Shown here piece by piece: positions 27,164 to 36,090 of a stretch of DNA of 64,000 nt. Position numbers and translations under genes: made by a program. Each line of letters begins with the position of its first letter. Positions within the stretch are counted from its first letter, which is position 1. Source of the DNA: DATFDN01 sp963818725 (GTDB lineage Bacteria > Pseudomonadota > Alphaproteobacteria > Acetobacterales > Acetobacteraceae). Location of the stretch: the NCBI GenBank assembly GCA_963818725.1, contig CAWFTU010000009.1, positions 410,334-474,333 on the forward strand. Direction: 5' to 3'. The notes below the pieces were generated by a model. The model ran no database searches, had not been told where the DNA came from, and worked only from the letters and a program-made list of their open reading frames with translations.

Positions 27164-28566
27164 TGGAGCGATTGATGCCCAGCCTCGACGCCGTGCTGGC
27201 CCAGGTCGACGCCGCGGTCGAGCAGTCGCGGGAGCGGCTGTTCGCGCTGTTGCGCATTCCCTCCATCAGCGCCCAGCCGGCGCACGCGGAGGATTGCCGC
27301 CGCGCCGCTGAATGGGTGCGCAGCGAGCTGGCCGGGCTCGGCTTCGCGGCGAGCCTGCGCCCGACCGCGGGCCATCCCGTGGTGCTGGCGCACCATCCGG
27401 GGCCGGCGGGGTACGCCGGCCCGCACGTCCTGTTCTACGCCCATTACGACGTGCAGCCGGTCGATCCCGCGTCGCTGTGGTCCTCCCCGCCCTTCGAGCC
27501 GCAGGTGGTGGACGGGCCACGCGGCAAGCGGTTCGTCGCGCGCGGCGCGGTGGACGACAAGGGCCAGATGATGATGTTCATCGAGGCCCTGCGCGCCTGG
27601 AAGGACACGACCGGAACCATCCCGGCGCGCGTCACCGTGCTGATCGAGGGCGAGGAGGAGATCGGCTCGGTGAGCCTCGCGCCGTTCCTCGCGGCCAACA
27701 CGGACGCGCTGCGCGCCGATCTCGCGCTGATCAGCGACACCGGCATGTGGGACGTGGAGACGCCGGCCGTCACCACGCGGCTGCGCGGCCTCGCCTATGT
27801 CGAGCTGCTTGTGCGCGCGGCGAGCCGCGACCTGCACTCCGGCCTGTTCGGCGGCTCGGCGCTCAACCCCATCAACGCGCTGACCCGCGTGCTGGGCGAT
27901 TTGCGGGACGCGGACGGGCGCGTCCAGGTGCCCGGCTTCTATGACGGCCTGCGCGAGGCGGGCGCGGCGCAGGTGGCGGAGTGGGCCGCGTTGGAGTTCG
28001 ACGAGACGGCGTTCCTGGGCGGGGTTGGCCTGTCCGAGCCGGCTGGCGAGCGGGGACGGCCGGCGCTCGAGCGGCTCTGGGCGCGGCCGACCGCCGAAAT
28101 CAATGGCATCTGGGGCGGCTACGCGGGCGCGGGGTCGAAAACGGTGATCCCGGCCGAGGCGGGGGCGAAGATCTCCTTCCGCTTGGTGCCGGGGCAGGAG
28201 CCCGCGACGGTCATCGCGGGGTTCGAGCGGTTCGTCGCCGCGCGTCTGCCGCGCGACGCGCGGTGGGAGCTGCGCACGCTCTCCTCCAGCCCCGCGATCG
28301 AGGTGCCGAGCGATAGCCCCTGGGTGCGCGCCGCGCGCGACGTGCTGGCGGAGGAGTATGGCCGCCCCGCCGTCCTGATGGGCAGCGGCGGCTCGATCCC
28401 CGTGGTGTCGTCGCTGCGCGAGATGCTGGGGATCGACAGCCTGCTGATGGGTTTCGGCCTCAACGACGACCAGGTGCATAGCCCGAACGAGAAGTTCGAG
28501 CTTGTGTGCTTCCATCACGGCATCCGGGCGCACGCGCGGCTGTTGGGGAGGCTGGCGGGGGGGTAG
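27163..28566 (+). CDS. M20/M28-type dipeptidase
   Basis: 467 aa. Co-catalytic zinc peptidase: YAHYDVQPVDP, GAVDDKGQMMMFIEAL and LIEGEEEIGS are the three metal-site blocks of the CNDP-like M20 dipeptidases; SGGSIPVVSSL and HSPNEKF complete the site. Cytosolic, probably hydrolysing dipeptides or acyl-amino acids. It overlaps the previous stop by one base and is followed without gap by an ABC ATPase gene. Confidence 0.88.
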   Translation: MERLMPSLDAVLAQVDAAVEQSRERLFALLRIPSISAQPAHAEDCRRAAEWVRSELAGLGFAASLRPTAGHPVVLAHHPGPAGYAGPHVLFYAHYDVQPVDPASLWSSPPFEPQVVDGPRGKRFVARGAVDDKGQMMMFIEALRAWKDTTGTIPARVTVLIEGEEEIGSVSLAPFLAANTDALRADLALISDTGMWDVETPAVTTRLRGLAYVELLVRAASRDLHSGLFGGSALNPINALTRVLGDLRDADGRVQVPGFYDGLREAGAAQVAEWAALEFDETAFLGGVGLSEPAGERGRPALERLWARPTAEINGIWGGYAGAGSKTVIPAEAGAKISFRLVPGQEPATVIAGFERFVAARLPRDARWELRTLSSSPAIEVPSDSPWVRAARDVLAEEYGRPAVLMGSGGSIPVVSSLREMLGIDSLLMGFGLNDDQVHSPNEKFELVCFHHGIRAHARLLGRLAGG

Positions 28567-29175
28567 GTGGAGACGGACCGGCTGGTGTTGCGCGGGCTGC
28601 GCAGTCCGCTCGCCGGTCCCTTTGACCTGTCCATACCAGCCGGCGAGTGCGTCGCCGTCACCGGGCCGTCCGGCGCGGGCAAGAGCCTCTTCTTGCGCAT
28701 GATCGCCGATCTCGACCCGAACGAGGGCGAGGTTTGGCTTGACGGGCGGGAGCGGCGGAGCTGGACGGCGCCCGCCTGGCGGCGCCAGGCCGTGTACGCC
28801 GCTGCCGAGCCGGGCTGGTGGGCCGAGCGCGTCGCCGACCACTTCGCGCCCGCCACCGAGGGGGCCGCCCGCGCCTTGCTGCCTGCCGTCAATCTTGCGC
28901 CCACGATGATGGAGGCGGCGCTGACCCGGCTCTCCACCGGCGAGCGCCAGCGCCTGGCCCTGGTGCGCGCCCTCGTGCTTGAGTCGCCGGTGCTGCTGCT
29001 CGACGAACCGACGGGCGCGCTGGACCAGGACGCGACGTCGCGCGTCGAGACCGTGCTGCGGTCACGGCTGGCGCGCGGCACGACGGTCTTGATGGTCACG
29101 CACAGCGTCGAACAGGCGGCGCGGCTGGGACGGCGGAAGCTGCGGATGCTGGATGGGCGATTGACCGAGGCATGA
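28567..29175 (+). CDS. fetA: ABC transporter ATP-binding protein, FetA-like
   Basis: 202 aa. Walker A GPSGAGKS, signature LSTGERQRL, Walker B VLLLDEPTGALD and the H-loop VTHS are all present. Its short length and its partner (a UPF0014 permease 106 bases downstream) identify the FetAB/YbbLM iron-export type. The GTG start follows the TAG of the peptidase gene with no spacing. In E. coli FetAB lowers free iron under peroxide stress; the same role is inferred here. Confidence 0.8.
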   Translation: METDRLVLRGLRSPLAGPFDLSIPAGECVAVTGPSGAGKSLFLRMIADLDPNEGEVWLDGRERRSWTAPAWRRQAVYAAAEPGWWAERVADHFAPATEGAARALLPAVNLAPTMMEAALTRLSTGERQRLALVRALVLESPVLLLDEPTGALDQDATSRVETVLRSRLARGTTVLMVTHSVEQAARLGRRKLRMLDGRLTEA

Positions 29176-29191
29176 GTCTCCCGACCTCAGC

Positions 29192-29272
29192 CCCCTCCCC
29201 CAACCCCCTCCCGCAAGGGGCGGGGGCTTTTCGACTCCCCCTCCCCTTGCGGGAGGGGGCCGGGGGGAGGGG
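29192..29272. repeat. GC-rich long inverted repeat between fetA and fetB
   Basis: Two arms of about 29-30 bases (29192-29220 and 29243-29272) are nearly perfect complements, the inner parts reading CCCTCCCGCAAGGGG and CCCCTTGCGGGAGGG, with a 22-base loop. This is the familiar dispersed CCCTCCC/GGGAGGG palindrome of high-GC alphaproteobacteria. In this position it could attenuate transcription of fetB or protect the fetA message. Confidence 0.75.
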
Positions 29273-29281
29273 TTTCCCCCC

Positions 29282-30094
29282 ATGACTCCCATCCTGCTCT
29301 CCTGGCCGGATATCGGCATCGCCGCGTCGCTGCTGCTGGTCGACGGCGCGCTCTCGATCGCGCTCGGCCTGCGGCTGCACCGCCAGCTTGGGATCGCCGC
29401 GGCGCGCATGGTGCTCCAGCTTGTCGCCATCGGGTTCGTGCTGCGGACGGTGTTCCGGCTGGCCTCGCCCTGGGTCACGCTGGCCGTGCTGCTGGCCATG
29501 GCCGCCGTCGCCGCGCGCGAGGTGGCGGCGCGGCCGGAGCAGCGCCTGACCCGGCTCGGCAACGTCGTGGTCGGCGCCTCGGCGGTCGCCTTCGCGACGG
29601 TGCTGACGGCCGGCCTGGCGCTGAGCACCGCGATTCGCCCGCAGCCCTGGTACGACCCGCGCTACGCCGTGCCGCTGACCGGGATCGTGCTCGGCAACGT
29701 GCTGAACGGAGCGAGCCTCGCGCTTGACTCACTGCTCGGCGGCGTGGTGCGCGAGCGGAGCGCGATCGAGGCGCGGCTGGCGCTGGGCGCGACCTACGGT
29801 CAGGCGATGCGCCCGCTGGTGCGCGCCTCGGTGCGCCGGGCGCTGCTGCCGACCATCAATGTCATGTCGGCCGCCGGGCTGGTGACGCTGCCGGGGATCA
29901 TGACCGGGCAGATCCTTGCCGGCATGGACCCGGTGGAGGCGGTCAAATACCAGATCCTGCTGATGTTCCTGCTGGGCGGCGGCAGCGGGATCGCGGCGGG
30001 GGCGGTGGCGTACCTGGCGGCGTGGCGGCTGAGAGACGAGCGGCACCGGTTGCGGCTGGATCGGCTGCGGGTGCCGGGGGCGCGTAGCAACTGA
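29282..30094 (+). CDS. fetB: FetB-like iron export permease (UPF0014)
   Basis: 270 aa inner-membrane protein with about seven hydrophobic segments. Family hallmarks are LVDGALSIALGL..., ARMVLQLVAIGFVL, IVLGNVLNGASLALD, the EARLALGATYGQAMRPLVR coupling region and TLPGIMTGQILAGMDPVEAVKYQ. It pairs with the upstream ATPase. A degraded fragment of a second fetB-like gene lies at 36091-36283. Confidence 0.88.
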   Translation: MTPILLSWPDIGIAASLLLVDGALSIALGLRLHRQLGIAAARMVLQLVAIGFVLRTVFRLASPWVTLAVLLAMAAVAAREVAARPEQRLTRLGNVVVGASAVAFATVLTAGLALSTAIRPQPWYDPRYAVPLTGIVLGNVLNGASLALDSLLGGVVRERSAIEARLALGATYGQAMRPLVRASVRRALLPTINVMSAAGLVTLPGIMTGQILAGMDPVEAVKYQILLMFLLGGGSGIAAGAVAYLAAWRLRDERHRLRLDRLRVPGARSN

Positions 30095-30156
30095 GGTCCG
30101 ATCCCAGCGTGTCGATCGGACTGGGCCGCGAGCGGAAGCCAGCAGCCGACGCCAGG

Positions 30157-31110
30157 TCATTCCATGAACCGCGCCAGCTTGTTGTCGGCGACGAACTGAT
30201 CGAGCGTAGCCGCCGTGACCACGGCGTGGCCGGTGTCGATGCGGGGTGGGACAGCCTCTCCCCTCGCCGCGGCGATGGCGGTTTTCACTCCCTCGTAGCC
30301 CTCGCGATAGAGCATTTGCGCGACATCGGCTTGGATCCAGCCGTCGCGCATCAGGGCGAGGGCATTGGGTGCGCCGTCGAAGCCGATGATGCGCACGCGG
30401 CCCTTCTGGTAGCCACGGGCCCGCAGCGCGGCGACCGTGCCGAGGGTGCCATCGTCCCAGGCATTGGCGACCAGGGTCACCTTGGGGTGCGTCCGCAGGA
30501 CCGCCTCCACCCCAGTCCGCGCCTCATCGAAGTTCCACGCCGTATGCACCTCGATGACGACGGCGCCCGGCTTGAGTTGTTTGAGGCGATCGAGGAAGCC
30601 CTGGCGGCGCTCCTGGCCCGTGGACTGCGCGAGGCTGCCATCGACCAGGATGATTTCGTCGGTCGCGCCGATCTGCCCGGCGACCCACTCGGCCTGCGCA
30701 GCGGCGGCGGCGAGATTGTCGGTGGCGACGTAGCTCTTGGCCAGGCCACCGTCGATGTCCGTGTCGACGGCAACGAACGGCACGCCCTTGGCGCTGAGGC
30801 GCCGGACGATCGGAGTAATGGCGGCGGAGTCCACCGGTGCCACGGCGACCGCCTTGACCCCCTCGGCGACGACCCGACCGATGGCGTCGATTTGGCTGGC
30901 CAGCGCGCCCTGGGATGTAGGGCCAGCGACGACGAGTTGGACGCCGGCCTCGCGGGCGGCGTCGGCGGCGCCGGTGTTGATCAGCAGCCAGCCCTGGTTG
31001 GTCGCCGATTTGGTGACGTAGCCGATCGCTAGCGGAGCGTCGGCGGCGATCGCTTGGGCCGCGAGAATGGCCAGAACGGAAGCCGCGAACAGCCTGTGCA
31101 ACATCCTCAT
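30157..31110 (-). CDS. Sugar-type ABC substrate-binding protein
   Basis: 317 aa periplasmic protein of the Peripla_BP_4 (ribose-binding) family: signal MRMLHRLFAASVLAILAAQA, then PLAIGYVTKSATNQGWLLIN, VKAVAVAPVDSAAITPIV, GVPFVAVDTDIDGG, and RIIGFDGAPNALALMRDGWI. GGAGGAGACGAG precedes the ATG. No permease or ATPase gene is next to it, so it is an orphan or part of a rearranged operon. Confidence 0.87.
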   Translation of the reverse strand: MRMLHRLFAASVLAILAAQAIAADAPLAIGYVTKSATNQGWLLINTGAADAAREAGVQLVVAGPTSQGALASQIDAIGRVVAEGVKAVAVAPVDSAAITPIVRRLSAKGVPFVAVDTDIDGGLAKSYVATDNLAAAAAQAEWVAGQIGATDEIILVDGSLAQSTGQERRQGFLDRLKQLKPGAVVIEVHTAWNFDEARTGVEAVLRTHPKVTLVANAWDDGTLGTVAALRARGYQKGRVRIIGFDGAPNALALMRDGWIQADVAQMLYREGYEGVKTAIAAARGEAVPPRIDTGHAVVTAATLDQFVADNKLARFME

Positions 31111-31394
31111 CTCGTCTCCTCCCCCGGCCGGGCCTTTCGCCCGTCCCGCTTAATCCGGCGTGATGACCATGCTTAAACCAACCTAGACCTGGACCAATGC
31201 CGCATTGCAAGCGCGGTCCACCGGCCAGCTCCGACTGGCTGCCTCGTCGCCGCTGCGAAAGTCGGCGGCGACGGGGTGGGCGGGCTCGTTCACGATTGGG
31301 ATGCCCCAAGGGGGTGGTGGTCGTTCCCCCGTCAGCGGAGCCCGTGCCTGGTCAAGGTTTCGGCTCCGAGATCCGCGGCATTTTGTCGTCTAAG

Positions 31395-33327
31395 CCGAAG
31401 TTTGCACTGTCGGGTGGAAGAACCTGTGCTGCAGTCTGGGGATTTTCGTAATGACCCTGGCTGGTTACTGGACACGCGGCAAGGGTGCGCCGATCAGTTC
31501 GAAGGCCTTGCTCTGGAGCGGCGTGGGTTTGGCGGCGAGCACGAATGAGGCATTCGGTGCCTCGGGTGGCGCGACCACGTTAAGCGTCAGGGTGGCGAGG
31601 TGGGCCAGCAAGTCGCCGAAGCTGGTGACCGGCAGGCCGTCATCGCTGCGCCGGCGGCCGCGCTTGCGCTTGGCGGCCTCGGAGATGTCGGCCGCAGCGA
31701 CTGGCGAGGCGCGCTCCTGTTGGGCAGCGTCCCGGTCGTGCTCATGAAACAGGATCGGTGCCCAGGCCGCGCGCAGATGCCACTCGACGTAGTAGGCGAG
31801 CATGCACAGGAACACGTGCGCCCGGACCCGCGGCTCGATCCAGTGATGGATGGGACGGATCCGCAGATCGACCGATTTCAGTGAGCGAAATGCCCGCTCC
31901 ACCCGGGCCAGGTCCTTGTAGGCCCGGACAGTATCCGCGGCACCCATCGACGCTGCCGGCAGGCTGGTGCGGATGACATAGAGGCCGTCGAGCCGCGCCT
32001 CGCGGTCGATGCTCTCGGGCTGGCGGTGATACGTGAAGCTGTCGGCGGTGATGGTCAGCGCGAAGTGCTTGCCCATTTTGTGATGATCGATCACCGCACC
32101 GACCGCAAGCCCGATGGCGGCTTGGCCGCGCAAGGGCGCGTGCCGCCGCCGCACCTGGGCGGCGATCCGCGACAGATCGCGCTCGGTGGCGGCCAACAGC
32201 TCCGCGCGCTTGCGCGCCCGCTCGCGCGCGAGATCCGGATTGCGGCACACGATCAGCCGCTCGCCCGGATAGTCAGGGGCAGTGATCTCGGCCAAGTCGC
32301 GTTGGTCAAACAGCGACAACTGCAGGGGTCCGCTCTCGGCCAGCGCCTGGATCTGCGGCGCGCGCAGGGTGGTGATCCAATCGAGGCCAGCCGGCTTGAG
32401 GTCATCACGGATGCGCGCGGCGGTAATCATGCCGCGGTCGCCGACCAGCACCAAGTGCCTGAGCCCGAACCGGCGCTTCAGCTTCTCGACCTGTGCGGAC
32501 AAGGTGGTGGGATCGCCGGTATCGCCTGCGAACACCTCGATAGCGATCGGGCAGCCGTCGCGGTCGCACAGCAGGCCGTAGACGATCTGCAGCCGATCGG
32601 GCCGACGATCCCGGCTATAGCCGTGCTGGGCAAGCGCACAGTGCCGGCCTTCCAGATACGACGAGCTCACATCGTAGAGCACCAGCGTGCCGTCTTTCAG
32701 GTGGCGCCGTGCCAGGCTCCGCTCGATGCGCATCTGCTCCCCGCCGAGCCAATCCAGCGCCGCATAGATCTCGCGTTCCTCGATGGCACCGAGGTCGAGG
32801 ACCCGGCCCAGACTGGAACTCGCCGTCTCCGGCAACAGCCTCCGCAGGGTCGCCAGTTTGGAGCCAGGGGCGATGATCCGGCTGGCAATCATGGCCAGCG
32901 CCAGATCGCGCTCGCGCGACGGCGTGCGGCTGAGCAGCCGCGGCAGATCGAGCTTGCGCATCGTGCCGAGCACAGCGGCGACATGGCCATGCGGCAAGGC
33001 GCGCTGGATCTCGAATACCTCGCCCGGTCGTGCGATCGCCGTGCCGCCCTGCAGGAGCACCCGCAGTCCATCAATCACCAAGGCTGGCAATTGGCCCAGA
33101 TTGGCCAAGGTGCGTTTCTTGACCGTGCGACCCTCGCGATAGCTTTCGCGCAACAGCACTGCCGGCGCAGATCGACCATTCGGCACGATGTCGATGAACA
33201 TGGCCGAACCGAATCACGCCAGGTCGCGCCGACGCAAGCCCCGTGTATGGACACATCCAGCCCGCCAGTAACCCAGAAAACAGAAGGAAACTCTAGCGGA
33301 TCAGGGCAGGGTCAATGAAAACTTCGG
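31395..33327 (-). mobile_element. IS1634-family element, copy 2 (1,933 bp)
   Basis: Same length, ends and orientation as copy 1 at 15754. A 6-bp target duplication TCTAAG flanks it (31389-31394, 33328-33333). The copies are direct repeats 15.6 kb apart, so recombination between them could delete the metabolic block in between. Confidence 0.95.
31465..33201 (-). CDS. IS1634-family transposase, copy 2
   Basis: 578 aa with predicted sequence identical to the transposase at 15824-17560, including VLYDVSSSYLEG, VGDRGMIT and RVERAFRSLKSVDLR. It is intact and presumably functional. The identity of two copies with different target repeats implies transposition in the recent past. Confidence 0.93.
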   Translation of the reverse strand: MFIDIVPNGRSAPAVLLRESYREGRTVKKRTLANLGQLPALVIDGLRVLLQGGTAIARPGEVFEIQRALPHGHVAAVLGTMRKLDLPRLLSRTPSRERDLALAMIASRIIAPGSKLATLRRLLPETASSSLGRVLDLGAIEEREIYAALDWLGGEQMRIERSLARRHLKDGTLVLYDVSSSYLEGRHCALAQHGYSRDRRPDRLQIVYGLLCDRDGCPIAIEVFAGDTGDPTTLSAQVEKLKRRFGLRHLVLVGDRGMITAARIRDDLKPAGLDWITTLRAPQIQALAESGPLQLSLFDQRDLAEITAPDYPGERLIVCRNPDLARERARKRAELLAATERDLSRIAAQVRRRHAPLRGQAAIGLAVGAVIDHHKMGKHFALTITADSFTYHRQPESIDREARLDGLYVIRTSLPAASMGAADTVRAYKDLARVERAFRSLKSVDLRIRPIHHWIEPRVRAHVFLCMLAYYVEWHLRAAWAPILFHEHDRDAAQQERASPVAAADISEAAKRKRGRRRSDDGLPVTSFGDLLAHLATLTLNVVAPPEAPNASFVLAAKPTPLQSKAFELIGAPLPRVQ

Positions 33328-33401
33328 TCTAAGGTCTGTCATCCCTTGAATACCTTCATTCTTCCGGCCACCGTCCTGTCATTTTGGAACGGAAGTGAAC
33401 A

Positions 33402-34186
33402 ATGCAGGTGCTGAGCGACGCGCAATGGAACGTGCTGCGGCCGCTGATCGACGCGGTTCGCCCGCACGGGAAGACGTCACACCACGATCTGCGGCGGACG
33501 ATCGAGGCCATCCTCTGGCGGCACCAGAACGGCGCCAAGTGGCGCGGCATCCCCGCCGAGCTGGGACCATGGTGGGGTGCGGCGCAGACCTTCATCCGAT
33601 GGGCAAGGACGGGCGTCTGGGAACGGCTGCTGGAACGGGTGCAGCAGTCCGGGATCAGCCTCGGCATGGTGTTTCTGGACGGCACGAACATCCGGGCGCA
33701 CCAGAAGGCGGCGGGTGCGGCCAAAAAGAATGCGATGCGGCCCAGGGCGAGAGCCGGGAGGCGCTGGGGCGGTCTCGCGGCGGCTATGGCACCAAGGCGT
33801 GTGTGATCGCCGATGGGACTGGACGGGCGATTGCCTTCGCCCTCGCCCCGGGCCAGGCGCACGAACTGCCACTGGCTCCCGGTCTGCTCGGCTGCCTGTC
33901 CGACGTCCCAGGTTGGGTGGTCGGCGATCGCGGTCTCGCCTCCCACGCGTTCCGCGCCCTGGTCTGGGACAGCGGCGCGCGCCCCGCGATCCCGTCCAAG
34001 CGCAACGAGGAGCCGATCGCCTGCCCGCCCTGGATTTACCAGAACCGCAACCTCGTCGAGCGTCTGTGGGGACGGCTGAAGGAGTGGCGCGCTGTCGCAA
34101 CCCGCTACGAAAAGACCGCTCGCTCCTTCATGGGCGTGCTCTGCATGGCAGCAACAATGGACTGGATCAAAGTCCCCAAGAGCTAA
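33402..34186 (+). CDS. IS427-group transposase, two overlapping frames (orfA/orfB)
   Basis: OrfA (33402-33806) holds the IS5-family N-terminus LSDAQWNVLRPLIDAVRPHG and RTIEAILWRHQNGAKWRGIP up to FLDGTNIRAHQKAAG. The -1 frame then carries GGYGTKACVIADGTGRAIAF, VVGDRGLASHAFR and the NLVERLWGRLKEWRAVATRY glutamate block, ending at 34186. The shift point is CAAAAAG at about 33722-33728. IS427-group members commonly express orfAB by programmed frameshifting, so the split is probably functional. Confidence 0.82.
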
Positions 34187-34309
34187 CGGACCCTAGTGGG
34201 ATGAGCGTAGTGACATACTCAAAGAACCGGCGCGCGGTCTCGACCGCCGCGCGCGCTCTCCGCCGGCACTGTCGAGCCAGGGCCGGTTTCGTAATCGGCC
34301 ATCGCTTTA

Positions 34310-35424
34310 TTGATCCGGCTTGGGTAGTGTTGGAATTGCCGCGTGGTTGATCCAGTTTGGTAGGATGGATCATGTGGACATGCGCAAGCTGCCGGCGGCA
34401 GCCCAAGAGGAGCGTCGGCGGCAGGTGGTGGGACTACGCGAGAGCGGCCTGACCTACGAGGCGATCGCGGCGCAGACGGGTCTGACCCGGACGGGGGTGT
34501 TCAACATCTGCCGGCGCTTCGCGGCGGCGGGGATGGCGGGCTTGCGCAGCGGACCGCGCGGTCCGGAGCCGGGGAGCGGGCGGTTCCTGAATGCGCGGCA
34601 GGAAGCGGAGATTCGTGAACTGATCTGCCGGCACCCGCCGGACCAGCTTGGCCTGCCGTTCGCGCTGTGGAGCCGTGCGGCGGTGCGCGCCCTGATCGAG
34701 CAGCGCTGTGGGGTGCGGCTCGCGGTGCGCACCATGGGAAGCTACCTGGCGCGCTGGGGGTTCACAGCGCAGAAGCCGCTGCGGCGGGCCTATGAGCAGC
34801 GTGCAGCCGAAGTGCGCCGCTGGCTGCGGCGGGACTACCCGGCGATCGTGGCTCGGGCCAAGCGAGAGAAGGGCACGATCTTCTGGGGCGACGAGACCGG
34901 CTTGCGCGCCGATGACGTGCGCGGCCGCAGCTACGCCCCACGCGGACGAACCCCGGTGGTCCGCCCCAATCACCGGCGGGCGGGCGTAGGCCTGATCTCG
35001 GCGGTAACCAACAAGGGCGAGCTGCGCTGGATGGTGCTCGACGGCGCGATCAAGGCACCGACGCTGATCCGCTTTCTCGACCGCCTGATCCGCGATGCCG
35101 GCGGCAAGGTGTTCCTGATCTTGGACAACCTGCCCGTCCACCGTGCCCGTGCCGTGCGGGAGTGGCTGGCCGGGCGCACCGCGCAAATCGAGGTGTTCCA
35201 TCTGCCCTCCTACAGCCCCGAGTTGAACCCTGACGAGTGCCTCCATGCCGACCTCAAGCAGGCCGTCACCCGTAAGCCGCCCGCCCGCAGCAAGCAGCAG
35301 CTCAAGTGCACCGTCATCAGCCACATGCGCAAGCTCTCGAAGCTGCCCGAACGCGTGCGGAGCTACTTCGGGCACCAGCTTGTCCGTTATGCTGCCTGAT
35401 TCAAGATCACCCAAGCCGGATCAA
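34310..35424 (+). mobile_element. IS630-family element, copy in the HEPN gene
   Basis: Perfect inverted repeats TTGATCCGGCTTGGGT (34310-34325) and its complement (35409-35424) are flanked by the TA target duplication (34308-34309 and 35425-35426). It splits the HEPN toxin gene, whose frame continues across after excision (AYNL joined to KAMADYETG). It is unrelated in detail to the IS630 at 4851. Confidence 0.93.
34365..35399 (+). CDS. IS630-family transposase
   Basis: About 344 aa. N-terminal HTH (GLTYEAIAAQTGLTRTGVFN) followed by the DDE core: IFWGDETGLRAD, FLILDNLPVHRARAV and SYSPELNPDECLHADLK with the final glutamate. Complete and in frame. The longer open frame from 34320 starts near the terminal repeat; the ATG at 34365 or 34380 is the more likely start. 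Confidence 0.9.
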   Translation: MDHVDMRKLPAAAQEERRRQVVGLRESGLTYEAIAAQTGLTRTGVFNICRRFAAAGMAGLRSGPRGPEPGSGRFLNARQEAEIRELICRHPPDQLGLPFALWSRAAVRALIEQRCGVRLAVRTMGSYLARWGFTAQKPLRRAYEQRAAEVRRWLRRDYPAIVARAKREKGTIFWGDETGLRADDVRGRSYAPRGRTPVVRPNHRRAGVGLISAVTNKGELRWMVLDGAIKAPTLIRFLDRLIRDAGGKVFLILDNLPVHRARAVREWLAGRTAQIEVFHLPSYSPELNPDECLHADLKQAVTRKPPARSKQQLKCTVISHMRKLSKLPERVRSYFGHQLVRYAA

Positions 35425-35688
35425 TAAGATTGTAGGCGCGCGGAAGAAACGACCGCAACTCCGGATCGATGCTCAGTTCGCTCTTAACCAATCGTGCGAA
35501 TTCCCACTGCACGCCCGAATGCTTCTTGAATATGCGGCCCGTGCTTTCGAAGATGAAGTGTTGCGCCGCATGGAGTCCGGAGAGATACGCGGCGCATCCA
35601 GCGTCCTCGTTCAAGCCGATGCCCAGCATCGCGTCGGCGTGGCCGAAAAGTTCCTGCGCTTTGTCCAGGAAGGCGCTTACCTGCGGTT

Positions 35689-36027
35689 TCATAAGTCGAT
35701 GCCGTCGGCACGGATCTCGTGCATAAGCGGCATGTACTCGTCATTGTAGGAATTGGCATGGTAGGGCACGGCGTGAATGAACTCGCCCGTTTCGTAGAGA
35801 ATGGCGGTGCTCAGATCGGCAAACCGGTTCATCTCGGCCATGCGGTCGGGCATGTCGCGCAGAAACACCGCGACGTCATAGTCGGAATCCAGGTCTGCAT
35901 CCCCGCGCGCGCGGGAACCGAACAACACTACGCGCTCGACGCGGTTGCCATAGGCTTCAGAAACAGCAGTGCGAAAGCGCGACAAAATAGGATCGTCTTT
36001 GATCTCACTATTTAACGCATGACCCAT
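35689..36027 (-). CDS. MNT-domain nucleotidyltransferase (HEPN/MNT antitoxin)
   Basis: 112 aa. The minimal nucleotidyltransferase motif VVLFGSRARGDADLDSDYDV (GSx10DxD) is intact, as is the later VAVFLRDMP. Such proteins AMPylate and neutralise HEPN toxins (MntA-HepT type). The stop overlaps the ATG of the HEPN gene, the normal operon order. Because the HEPN partner is shattered, the antitoxin may now be a relic. AGGAC lies upstream of the chosen ATG. Confidence 0.85.
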   Translation of the reverse strand: MGHALNSEIKDDPILSRFRTAVSEAYGNRVERVVLFGSRARGDADLDSDYDVAVFLRDMPDRMAEMNRFADLSTAILYETGEFIHAVPYHANSYNDEYMPLMHEIRADGIDL

Positions 36028-36090
36028 GCTTGCACGTCCTGTCTCCTGCTTATCTGGGCGGATCGGCCGGCCGGTCAAGTCGCATCAACC

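Larger units (their letters stand above)
31391..34195 (+). mobile_element. IS5-family (IS427-group) element with IS1634 in its left end
   Basis: The left end AGGTCTGTCATCCCTTG (from 33332) and the right end read inward (GGGTCCGTTAGCTCTTG) form an imperfect inverted repeat. Flanking TA (31391-31392 and 34194-34195) is the target. The IS1634 copy 2 entered at the very left end, its 6-bp TCTAAG duplication overlapping the IS427 terminus. The IS427 target was the HEPN gene. Confidence 0.72.
31352..35692 (-). pseudogene. HEPN-domain gene (toxin of a HEPN/MNT pair), split by insertions
   Basis: The gene starts at 35692 (MKPQVSAFLDKAQELFGHAD, LHAAQHFIFESTGRIFKKHS) and is cut at 35425 by an IS630. 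It resumes at 34309 as KAMADYETGPGSTVPAESAR. A 2-base loss in a GC run then shifts frame to AAVETARRFFEYVTTLIPL, where an IS5/IS427 element enters at 34195. The last piece, DDKMPRISEPKP and stop, lies beyond the IS427 and IS1634 DNA at 31390-31352. HEPN proteins are ribonuclease-type toxins or tRNA-targeting partners of MNT nucleotidyltransferases. Its ATG overlaps the MNT stop. Confidence 0.8.
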
